Assembly: GCA_947568835.1 (NCBI GenBank) | Contig: OX387604.1 | Coordinates: 6,149,360 to 6,213,359, forward strand | Origin: Protonemura montana | Taxonomy: Eukaryota; Arthropoda; Insecta; Plecoptera; Nemouridae | Length of the DNA stretch: 64,000 nt | Direction of reading: 5' to 3' | Shown here: positions 1 through 10,730 of the stretch, one piece after another | Layout: the number at the start of each line of letters is the position of its first letter | Position numbering within the stretch: the first letter of the stretch is position 1 | Notes under the pieces: model-generated | What the model was told of the DNA's origin: nothing | The model's input: the letters and a program-made list of their open reading frames with translations, nothing else | Databases searched by the model: none | Position numbers and translations under genes: made by a program

Positions 1-1165
1 GTGATTTTCAAACTGAACATTTCTATTTAATAACTGAGCAAACAATGCTCCATGCCGCTAGCCGGATGTGAGACGAGATACCAGTCGAGTTGAAATAATA
101 AGAAAGCAAATTGAAGAATATAATATGTGTCAACAATGAGGGTATATTTGGCGTGTCGCAAATTCGTTTCCTTCGAAGAGTACGAATCTTATCTGGAAAG
201 GAAAGAAAAAGGCGAAATCGTATTTGAGGTCGTCATGGCATCGTTGATTATTGATTGATCGGGTTGAGCCTAGATTTGGTGATGTGAATTGGAAGGAACG
301 TTTCGTGGGGGACACAACTCGATGATCTGATGATGATGAGGTCATGGGGTCTTTTTTCAAATCCCTCTCGTCGATTTTGGAGGCATGCCAAAAGCCGAAA
401 TGAAACACTATCTCAATTTCAAAGCCTGGCTTGCACGGGGACATTCTAACTTTCTTTGACTCTATTAGTGTCAAAGAAAAAGGCTTTCGTGATCAAATAT
501 GGTCTCTGTTTCGTGAACAAAGCGGTAGGTATCTCGTTTAATGACTATGTATAGTTGAGCTTCGTTAAATGAAATAGTCGCTGAGATATGTCAAACTTGC
601 CACATTTCCGCGCGATGTGGAATAACATATTACAGCTCGCTCGTCAGCTGATTTTACCCCATCGTTTTGGGCCCTTATTCTTTTAGGTATATTTTAGGCG
701 TAGACATATTCTCCTCTCAAATGAAGTCTTAGAAACCTAAGAATATTCTTAAAACTTCTGCAGGCTAAACACAGTAATTAATTTAACAGCAAATCTGAAT
801 GCTCTTCGGATAAACGAAGGTTAAAACAGATGATTATAGATCATAACAAAAAAGACAATAATTATGCTATTAAATTTTATAATACAACAGACTATGTCTT
901 CAAGACTTTTAGCTCCTACAGGTAAACTCCTCAGTTCACCTCAATATAACAGGCAGGAGATTTCTTTGTCTCAGGCCTCAAACTTACGTTTAAATTTACA
1001 TTGATTCACATTTGACTTACATTTGCTAAAGTTTGATTTACATCAACATTGGCATTGAACATGTTTCTTAATGAAATTATGGTAGTGGGTGGGGCACATT
1101 GTCGCAAATCTGGTAAAGCATAGTACATGATGCAGTGGTGGTTGAGTCAGAACATCTGTTGATTA
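1..1165. other. non-coding stretch, no gene recognised
   Basis: AT-rich sequence with many stops in all frames. The longest open frame (minus strand, about 130-474) resembles nothing known to me and is within chance expectation. No TIR pair, tRNA or ordered tandem repeat was seen. Confidence 0.6.
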
Positions 1166-1187
1166 TGTGTGTGTGGGTGTGTGTGTT
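1166..1187. repeat. (TG)n microsatellite
   Basis: About eleven TG dinucleotides with one GG interruption. Confidence 0.85.
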
Positions 1188-1239
1188 TCAGTGGTTGGAG
1201 AGGGGAGGGTTGCAAGTTGCCACATGCGTCATTTTTGCA

Positions 1240-1900
1240 TGCCCCTGAACGCAGCCCGCATTGCACAATGGCGAGTTCGCTACTAAATATCAACATCTCA
1301 CCGCCAAATGCATTGTTATTTTAATTCCCTGTTAAATGTATCACTGCTGGGTTAATTCAAACTCAATATTATCGTTAGCCAGGTACGCTCCTAGACGCAT
1401 CCCGCAGAGCACAAAACACGGCACATCCACCAAAGAAACTTTAAAACCAACATTTCAAATAAAATGTTTCGATTTTTGATTTTCCTGTTAATTTTCTGAT
1501 CACTATGTTAATTTAACCAAGTGTTACCCAGAATCGGCTGGGTTTCTAAATGTACCCCGCCGAGCACAAAAGCCCGCACCCCTACCCAATGTCAATATCT
1601 CACGCCAAAAGCTTTGATATTTTAATCATCTGCTAATTTTCTAATCAGAATGTTAATTCCAACACAATATTATCCATGGTCGGCTAGGCCCCTAGCATAC
1701 TCCACTGAGGAATAGGCATAGCATTTCAACCACATTTATAAATTTGAAACCAAAAGCTTCATAATTTGTATGCACTGTTAATGGTGATCACTATTATCAT
1801 TTTTACTTCGCCTTACAAACGTAGAGATGGTCCATAAACGCAACCCGCAGAGCATAAATCACGGCACCTCCATCTAACTGCAAAATTCCAAAAGCAACTT
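1240..1900. repeat. degenerate tandem array, ~147-bp unit, five copies
   Basis: The motif CCCGCAGAGCACAAA, or a diverged form of it, recurs at about 1255, 1401, 1556, 1701 and 1844, giving spacings of 146, 155, 145 and 143 bp. Between these anchors the units share further landmarks in the same order: a CACGGCACATCCAC-like stretch, AT-rich blocks with GTTAATTTTCTGATCA-like sequence, and a GGCTAGG/GGCTGGG-like segment before the next anchor. The fourth copy is the most decayed. The length is in the range of arthropod satellite monomers. No coding capacity is seen. Confidence 0.75.
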
Positions 1901-2100
1901 GTCGATACTTTGTCCTTATTAAAGGCAAAATAACTTGTTGATTATAAATATTATTTTCCAGATCAAGGTAATGAACTAATTTGCATGTAAGACTCTGCAC
2001 CTCAAAAACATTATTTGTAACGCTACACCTCAGATATTTTTATTCCAATTGCGGATTCCTCTCATCGCTCGCAGAGAGACAATGTAAAATTTCGTGTAAT
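1901..2100. other. non-coding spacer
   Basis: AT-rich sequence between two tandem arrays; nothing recognised. Confidence 0.5.
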
Positions 2101-2215
2101 TCTTACGCGGGCATGCTTACGCGGGCATGCTTACGCGTGGCATGCTTACGCGTGGCATGCTTACACAAGACATGCTTACGCGTAACATGCTTACGCGTGG
2201 CATGCTTACGCGTGG
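2101..2215. repeat. 15-bp minisatellite, seven copies
   Basis: The unit CATGCTTACGCGTGG starts at 2112, 2126, 2141, 2156, 2171, 2186 and 2201. The first spacing is 14 bp and the rest are 15 bp. Most units carry two 6-bp palindromes, GCATGC and ACGCGT. One unit (from 2156) is more diverged. The array reads open on the plus strand as a repeating Cys-Leu-Arg-Val-Ala peptide, which I take to be a by-product of a period divisible by three. Confidence 0.9.
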
Positions 2216-3693
2216 TTTTCTCAAGCAGAGATTGGCCACAATGTGGGGTGTGCTAGCGTGTCGATTGCTTACGCACTGGATTCCGGTCTTACCATTCTAG
2301 CTTGGACTAAAGTAGAGACTGGAGCTTCTCTCAAGGAAGTGAAAAGAATATAGTCGAACAGTTATTTCACATAATTTATGCTGTTAAGTTACTTCTTATT
2401 TAAAAAAATTCACTCTTTAATTAAACAGAAAAAAAAACATATTAAGCAAATGTCACTATGAAATGCGGCAAGGCTGAAAGCCTTACCAGCCAAACTCTCG
2501 AAACAGTTTGTTCAGCTTGGTATTATGAAAGTTTCAGTTTTAACTTTGCTCCTGTAGCCATAAAAACAATAAAAGGAATCGGCTCGAATAAAAACAGAAG
2601 CGAAGCGGTTCTTGTCTTCCGTACTTCCGGATAATCTGTTTACTATCGCGCTCACGATCGCTACAAATTTAATTACGTTATTTGATTGAGAGAGGAAGCA
2701 ACTTTTTCTTCCAACAATTTATTTTTGACAAAAAAGTATTTTTTCCAATCGAGTAGTGTTATCTTAATGTAATAAACCGTATGCTCCAATGTCTGTGTAT
2801 TTATGAGGCAAAACGTGCAGAAATAGTGATCTTTGTTGGCTGAACCTAGCAGCAAAGATATCGGTGGACGCAGATCAGAACATATTCCATTCTAGTCCAC
2901 TGGCGCGTAAAGAACTGCTCGCTTTTGCCACCGTTTCCCCGCCGTTACCCCACCGTTGTCCTCCAAGTTCGCTCCTTTCGTTCTATTGCATTTGAAAAAT
3001 CGAATACAAAGTGGTTGGGGATGGAGGACTGCAGTAAGTTGAGATTTTGGAAGAAAAGTAACCTTTCCAAGAGTTGTCGTTAAAGGACTGTGGCGCCTGG
3101 CAAAGTTTTCGGACTTGGTTATTTTCGAACGTCAATTCAGTACCAGAACAGTTAGGACGCAAAGTATAAGTTTTATAGGGTGGGATAATACTCTGTTTGA
3201 TGATTTAGAGATTTCTCTATTCCCGGACATGTCATCACGAGACAGCGGGCCATGAGCTCACGATTGCATGCCCTAGTTTTACTTCATTGCGTAAGATAGT
3301 AATAAGTTTAAGCAAACCAAGAGAAGTCTAGCTATGTAATGATCATTTCACTCTAGTATATTCACCCAGGATAAGGGGAGGAAGTGAGAGAGAGGGCGAT
3401 TTATATATATCAATTGGATTGGAGAGTGCGAGATACTGAGAGGGATAGAACAGTGACATATTAGTTGCAGATAGTAATTGATGTCAGTGTGAGTGTGTCG
3501 AGTGGTGGTGGTGAGGGAAGAAGAGGTCATAGCATGCTCAAGCATGGGTCAAGACAAGGGATCATCACCTAGGACGACCAGAGAACGAACGGAGAGGGCG
3601 CTCTGGTGACATCGAAGTCATACCAAAAGCAGCTGATTTACAGTAGCAGCTAGCGCCAGACATTTATCTATTCCTCTATACGAACCACGTTAA
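2216..3693. other. non-coding stretch, no gene recognised
   Basis: Mixed AT-rich sequence. A slightly more GC-rich patch near 2890-2990 is rich in CCACCGTT-like words but has no clear unit. Nothing else supported. Confidence 0.5.
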
Positions 3694-3999
3694 ATGGAAT
3701 TATGCTGTCGAGCTCAAATAGTAAAACTGACTATCCTAAGTGCCAATCTGGACCTAACCCAGATTGAAAGTCTTGAACATAAATGTTTCAGTGGAGTCAT
3801 GTTTGGCGAAACGATTGGTATAGTCTCAACGGTTTATCAAATAAGAAAACTGGTTCGAAATGCTCCGCGTTTCTTTTTTTACATGTCTACGCTCTTTTGT
3901 GAAATGCAAAGCCTCCTTTACGATTTGGCTACACTTCGGTTCAGTGAGCGCACCAAAGCTTGCTTTGTCCACTCTCTGGACATACTACAGAAGCACTAC
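3694..3999 (+). other. possible exon ending at a consensus 5' splice site
   Basis: An ATG-initiated frame runs for 102 codons up to position 3999, where the sequence continues directly as GTAAGTTATC, a full intron-side donor consensus; the frame itself stays open to 4083. The peptide has mixed composition with cysteines (MELCCRAQIV start, HSLDILQKHY at the putative exon end) and matches no family I recognise. The ATG context is poor. A donor hexamer inside an open frame of this size is not rare by chance, so this is only a weak candidate. Confidence 0.15.
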
Positions 4000-6900
4000 G
4001 TAAGTTATCGACCGTTCCGATTTCCTTCCGTCCACTTCTTTTCGAGATCCTTTTCCACACAGGCAAAAAAAAACAAAATCTAGACCTAAAACGCTAGAGA
4101 AGAGCAGAAAAAGATGGAGTGGTGTTGCATGTAATATTATAAAAGAAAAACGATGGCAAAAGTCTCAAGAAGTTAGATGTACCGGTGTATGTATAAATCT
4201 GAATTGTATTCGCTCGGTTAGGTTTAAATAGCGACAAGAGTCCGCGGCTCGAAGAGCAAGCTATGTACCCTTATTCTAGCCACACTGATAAGAAAGCACG
4301 CCACTAACGATATTTACTCTCGAGGCTTCCGTAGCTGCCGTCCACGCACCCACAATATTCCCAATGAGAAATGCCAGCCGGAAATACATTTCATTGCGCA
4401 GAAAACGAATCTCGTCTGATGTCACGAAATGAAATCGGTTCAAAATTTTGTATGGTTCGTTCAGTTAGTTTAGTAGCGGTTTAGTATCTGGAAATTTTAG
4501 AAAATTTGCAGAAACCACTGTCTCGATTTCGATTAAAATATGTTACAGAGAACCACACGTTAATTTAAAAAAGTGATCTTACACCCGACAAGGTTTGGTG
4601 TGATATCGGTTGGACAGTTTTCTTTGCGGGTAGATAAGAGTGGTGAGGGGTTGCGAGGGATGGGCGTGGGCGGTGGCAAGGGACAGGGGGGGGGGGGGCG
4701 TTTGTTGGATGGTGGATGAAGCAACGGGAAGAAATTGCACTCATTAAGCCCGGTGGAGGCGCTCTTCCGTCCGAGAGACTCGCTAAAGGGAATGCGCGAC
4801 AAAGAGCGCCAGATAAAAGGGAGGTATCGAAGTGCGGCACAGAGAATTACACCCAGCTACGAGAAAGATCTGTGCTCAGACGGGAAAGAATTGGACAGGA
4901 GAGAAAGTGAAGGAGAATATTATTATTTTGTGCTTATGGGGAGTAAAGAGTAGGCTGAAGATATTAAATGTGTTTTAGTGTGTTTACCATTTGATATTAG
5001 GGTTATTACATGAGTTTTCAGAATGAGACGCGTTAGAAAAGCAATTTCGGTGACGAATGGTTTAAAAAGTACTACGCTCGCAAGATGTCATTCACATTTT
5101 TAATGCTTTTAAGAAAATTGACATTAATATCTTTACCTTGACGTGATGATCTTGATTTGAAAACGATGTTCGGAACACTTAGTTTTGTGTACTTGACATG
5201 AAATGTAATCGAAGAAACAAGAGAGAAAGCCATGCAATGCGGCAACGGCAAGGAAATGAGACCGGGAAAGCACTTTCATCAGTCGTGAACGCAAGCGATG
5301 AAAAGAACCAAGGTGTGGTTGAAAATAAATGATTCAAAACATGAGCTGAAATATAGCACATGGGAACAGGCAACAATTAAGAAAAATTGCTTTCTTTCCA
5401 AACAACATCCTATGTTGAAGTATAACAACGCTTCACGTAAATTTGTTAGCAAAAAGGCCACAGAGAATGAAAACGACACTCTAGTTTTCTTAAATAACAG
5501 CAAAAAAATGTAAACGACTCGCTGCTGGTAGTCATCTGGTAGTCTGGTGGATACATTTAATTGTGTACTCTCAGATCTTTAAACGTCACATTTTCGCAAT
5601 TGCAAGGAGCAAAATGATTTCACGCGTTACCGATGGAAATAAAAAAAGGGTAAAAAATGCAAAAAAAATCCGAATGATTATTAAAAAGTTGAATTACAAA
5701 AAAAAGTGTTAACACTCTAAATGAGTTCTGTGAATTACTGTAAGAATTAGTTTTATTATTTATGACGGTATAATATGAATAAGTTCTTTAAAAGATATTA
5801 AACAAATTATTATTCTTATACTTATTATATTCATGCATACGAATATAATTCGAAATAGAACACGTTTTGACATACAATTTGCAGCGCAGTCAATTTTGCA
5901 AGCGAATGAATTAAGCCCATTTTTCTGCATCAAAGTTCATTCAGAAACCACCAGGACTTAGTTCTGAATTTGTAGCTCTAAGCGCGTTCTGCTCATTAAC
6001 AAAAAGCTGCACACAAATGTGCTTGCGAGATCCGACACTGTATCCAACTATATTAGAGCGGGCACTCTTCGTCCGTAGGTCACTACTCGAAAATAATATG
6101 GCTGAAAATTCGCACCATTATATTAGAAGTAATATGTACACATATAAATGCACATGCATACTTAATAATACACATATATCCTTTGTAGCACGTAGTTTTG
6201 GTGCGCGTTGTTGTAATCACGCGAATTCTACGTGCGATGCTTGGTTTGGTCAGCGGGGGCAGCGGTGACGGGGGCGGCAGCCGCGGCAGCCATGCAAGGT
6301 TCGGTTTATGTGATATGCAGGGAACGGAAAGTTGTTCAAATACGTTTGCTGCTGGCTGGGCCTGGACTGGATGGACTAATTACGTGCAATCAACCAGCTA
6401 AATCAGCCCATTAAACAAACGGGAAGCTCTGTTTGGACGTATACGCTGCTAACCGTTGGATGCAAAATATAATCAGACCAATGAGGATTTAAGGGCGAAG
6501 ATTAGGGGGTTTATAGTTGCAACAGTTTGGTTCTTTGGGGATTTGACCTACGCGACCCACGTGACTCACGTCACGCAGGGACAAACTACGCTAGGAAAAT
6601 AAACATTTACTTGAAATGCCACCATTTGCTATTGCATTTCCTGGCACAGCGATTGTGAAAAATAAAGCAAATCCTTGGTCATTGCTGACATCGACCACGC
6701 GCTAAGCTAGGCGCTAGATTATACCTGTGATATGATTATCTCATGCCATGCACTATCGTAAGGTTCATCGAGGCATGTTTCTGACAGCCCACTCGGTCTG
6801 TGGGTTGGGGTGGGGTGGGATGATGCGGAGAGGGGAGGTGCATCCATACTTGTGTCTCTGTGTTGCGAGCAGGGTTCCAGCATCCCTTTGTTCGAATGAA

Positions 6901-8079
6901 AAGCAGGCAGGTCATCACTAAACGTACGCGCCAATTTTTCCTCTAGGAGCCAAAACTAACTGACGATCATAAACATAAACAAAATCCGTGTAAAAATATG
7001 GTCTCAAAAGTTGAAATGATTTAAAAAAAACAGTCAGAAACATAAATAAGTAATGTTAATACAATCAACACAACTGTATATTTGTGGTTAGGATGATTTG
7101 AGCGTAGGTAAGGGTAAATAACTAGGTACATTGATTTTAAGCCTGTGTTTGTGTTTGTCAATTTATTTTGCCTTGCTGTTGATACTGTGATAATAAGTAT
7201 TTTTGTGACATACTTTGAGCGAGCTGTTAATGAGGGCACACTCAAACGTAATTGAATTTCCTTTCACTTCCAAACATTACAAAATTGACGGCCACATTTT
7301 GTTGCCACTTACGGCTTGAAATGCAAATTTTCCGCGTAAAGCGTCTGCCTCCCTGCACTTGTGCAATTTTATGAAGGGTTCCCCTAATATACGACTTTAC
7401 ATTTATAGACATACTTGTTTTCCATGTCAGCATGGCATTTAAAAGAAAATGTGCTAGCAAGTTAATTTCAGTAACGAAATTAATTGGATTAAAAACAGGA
7501 TCAAAATTAGTCTCTAACGATTCAATGAAATGGTTATCCTTTATCTATTTAATAGCCTTTAACATTAAAACGAACAGTATAGTGAACGAAAGAAAAACTG
7601 TCCTGAAGAGAAAGTGAAATAATGAGAAGGTACTCGTTGAGCTTTTTTTTTGTAATTGATAATAAAGGTGTTTTATTTAGAACGTTGACAAAGTCTATCA
7701 TAATACTAAGCAAACTTCTATTGGAATTGCATGCGTGTTTTAACGTTTCGTTGGCTAAAAAGTGGTACGACCTGAAAGCGCTGCTTGAGAACGGACTGGT
7801 TTAATGGGTACTACGTGCAAGCTAGCGCCAAATTCCCGACTCTTGAGAAATAAGCAGAGGGAATTTCACAGGTGATCCTTAGTTCGGGAAACAATGCTTC
7901 TTACACATCGTGTTGCCTAGCCACAGAACAGCCAACACACAAACACACACACACAAACCATGGCATCCATGAGATCATCATTAAGATGGCAGCGTGCACC
8001 GCAGAAGTGGGAGTCGTTTGGGATGCTGACACGAGTGAGCACAGGCAGTGATCCGACATATCCCTACAAGAACACTCAC
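4000..8079. other. non-coding stretch, no gene recognised
   Basis: Mostly AT-rich. It contains a 13-G tract at 4686-4698, a GC-rich patch with GGGGGCAGC/GGGGGCGGCAGC words at about 6245-6295, and poly-A rich patches near 5640-5705. Open frames are short and low in similarity to anything known to me. Confidence 0.5.
4686..4698. repeat. mono-G tract (13)
   Basis: Uninterrupted run of 13 guanines. Confidence 0.9.
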
Positions 8080-8120
8080 CTTTGATGAAGGTGTCATGGC
8101 ATGATTCAGCCGAATTATTT
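8080..8120 (-). other. possible 41-nt microexon
   Basis: On the minus strand a pyrimidine-rich stretch ending TTTACTTTATTAG is followed by 41 nt and then a donor AAAG/GTGAGTG. Two of the three frames are open across the 41 nt. The orientation matches the two stronger minus-strand splice-site clusters further along. AT-rich DNA produces such pairs by chance, so confidence is low. Confidence 0.2.
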
Positions 8121-10551
8121 CTAATAAAGTAAAGAAATCGTATTCATTTTGTCATTTTGATGGTCAACGTACGGTTTCTTCTGTTTATGAGGTTCTTAGA
8201 TATCTCATTTTTACATTTTAATCCTACTTTTCTTTTTGGCCTGTTTCCGAGTAAATAATGGCTTCTGTCATTTTCCATTACCGGGGGAAGCGTCCCCAGA
8301 GATGGGGTGGTTTTTAGGGTGTGGGTTCAGCTAGCTGACGCATGCGCAATAGTCGCCGATGGGAACATCATTAGTTTCAACAACAGTAATGCACTCTATC
8401 GACAATACTATAAAATGTCAACAATTTTGAAATATATACGCAAAAAATCAATTAAGCGGATTTGTTGAATGGGGCATGGTATCTGAAATTGTCATGGTGA
8501 CATCGAGCTTCACGTATACGCAGTCTGAAAAGTGTCTAATGGTCTTTCGACGGACAAGTGTGCTATTGTTTCTTATGAGCGTTGAGAGGATGGAAGGAGG
8601 CCGATGTCTTAAGATATACTATCGCAAAAATTTTCACCACTAAGGAGATTGTTATTGAATTTCTTATATGGATTAGTGGTGTGTGAGAATGTTCCTATTC
8701 GAATTGACTGATTTATTGCATTGTTTACAGTTAAAAGGTTTGGTATATAGATGGATAGAAAATTTACAATCGGATCCGAATTTAATCAATTTTCTTTTAA
8801 CTAAGAAAATGTTTAAGATACATGGAATGTTCCATTAAAATATAAATTTGTAGGCATATAAAAAGTAGACGGGTGAAGTTAAACTTCGACAATATGCCAC
8901 TTTTTTCTAAAATACAATTTACATGACAAAATTGGAAAAAAACTTTCACCCAAAAGTACAGCAATACTCTCCAACGTTTCTTTTTTTACGATTCAGTGGA
9001 AGAGTTGAATTTACGAACGACGATGCGTTCAGTTGGTATAAGTTAAATGAAAGCATGAAATATTTAACAGCCCCCCCCCCTTTCCCCCCCCCCACCCCCA
9101 CTCGTTCATGAATGAAAATCTAGCCAGGCACGATGAAAGCCTACTTTAGTTTTTTACGATCTCTGGCCCAATTGTTTTCATTACAGTGATACATAAATCG
9201 AGAAAGGTAATCTCAAAATTAATCGCTGAACGAAACACCAGGGAATAAAAAGTAACGTGTAATTATTTTCACATACAATGGTCCACAAATGACTCAGTTA
9301 TGGTCGGTCATTACCTGGTTCTATCGAGTACACTAAAAATCCGATGAGTAACATTTTTGAATTTGGTACCAAATAAGCGATCAGCTTGTTTTTATTGTAT
9401 AATTGAACTGTGTTTCAATACGCAAAATACAACATTAGTGTGATTTTATTTCTACTGTTAACAAATGCACCGTCAGGTATTGGAAAACGAATGCTTGAAA
9501 CGCTGATCTGTGATCACAAGCACTGCACAGCTAACAATGCATTTGAAGAAGAAACCCTACTGGAGTTAGTTAAATTATTGAAGAACCGGGAACTTTTATC
9601 AAGATGGAGTGCGGAGTTTCATGCAACATTTAGCGATTTTATCTCACGTTTAACAGGCATAGTTAACATAATTCAGGGACAATACCACGTTACTAAAATC
9701 GATTGGCAACTGACAACAGAGCAGTGCGCACAAGGATGCTAAATACTAGATGTGTAGGGACTAATAATTGATTATCTGAACAAATTTATTAATATTAGAC
9801 ATTTGGCGCTAAGAAAAAGAGAAACTATTCGAAGTAGTCTCTTCAAATTAGTATATTGTAAGAATTCCTTAATATTTAAACCCACTTACTGGGGTGTCCG
9901 TCAGGTTGTCACTTCGCATGCGTTTTTTCAGCTATTCATGTCCCCAAGGTACTAGACATCTGCAGTAAAACTGTCAAAATTGAAGAGGTGGATTATTACT
10001 CCTCTCCAATTCATTCCTTAGTCTAGAATGATACTGCAGACCCACTCATTTCCTTCTTGAAATATGCAATTTCTTTCCTTCAACCCAATGCCCATGAGCT
10101 TTTACAGGCACTTTCGCATTAAAATGCATTTAAATAGAAGCGCCAGATTTTAATCTTACAACACGGCGTATTTTCACGATTAATTCAGACGAATCATTGA
10201 AAGGATGTGTGGCAGAAAGATAGCGAAACATTGCAGATTGCATTTAAGGAACTGCATTTCAGATTGCTATGGATTACACTCGAAAAATGCAATCGACTTG
10301 AAACCCCAAAATAGCTCGAAAGCCTGACAAGGACTAAACGTTGCCGTGCTTAATTGGTTTAATTTCGGATTGGCCAGGAAACCCCAATTTAAAATTGGAG
10401 AACGACAGGGCTGTGATTTAAAGGCCCTTTTCGCTACAATTACCCCTCCTCCTAAATGCAATGTTCGAAACTTGAAGGTGTTTCAATATGTCCAGCGAGA
10501 ACTGAATCGATTGGAGGAGCCGCTTTGCAAATAAAAAAATAGTTTGAAGGG
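8121..10551. other. non-coding stretch, no gene recognised
   Basis: AT-rich. It includes a C-rich low-complexity run near 9071-9101. An open frame at about 9407-9742 has no ATG at its beginning and only later methionines. Its first residues look signal-peptide-like, and an acceptor-like CCGTCAG lies at about 9475, but no homology is apparent. Confidence 0.45.
9071..9101. repeat. poly-C low-complexity tract
   Basis: Runs of ten C, TTT, ten C, then CACCCCCA-like sequence. Confidence 0.85.
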
Positions 10552-10660
10552 AGAATGCGTTTGCAAGAGCGCTTGACCTTGGGCAATTTATCTGGGCCTA
10601 GAAGAATGCGCTTGCATGAGGGCTTGACCTTGGAGCAGTAGTCGGGGTCAGGTAGAATGT
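10552..10660. repeat. 52-bp tandem duplication
   Basis: GAATGCGTTTGCAAGAGCGC followed by TTGACCTTGG recurs 52 bp later as GAATGCGCTTGCATGAGGGC followed by TTGACCTTGG. A third start (GAATGTG) follows 51 bp further on. There are two full copies plus a remnant. Confidence 0.8.
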
Positions 10661-10690
10661 GTCAGAGGAGATTCATCTTAAGACTTTCGG

Positions 10691-10730
10691 AATTTGCATT
10701 TGTATTTGTGTTCGTATTTATATTTATATT
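10691..10730. repeat. ATTTGT/ATTTAT hexanucleotide repeat
   Basis: Six to seven imperfect copies of ATTTGTR-like hexamers. Confidence 0.7.

Noticed and set aside
9407-9742. Frame with signal-peptide-like beginning and four cysteines downstream
   Set aside because: No ATG before the hydrophobic part. It could only be an exon, and no further evidence was found.
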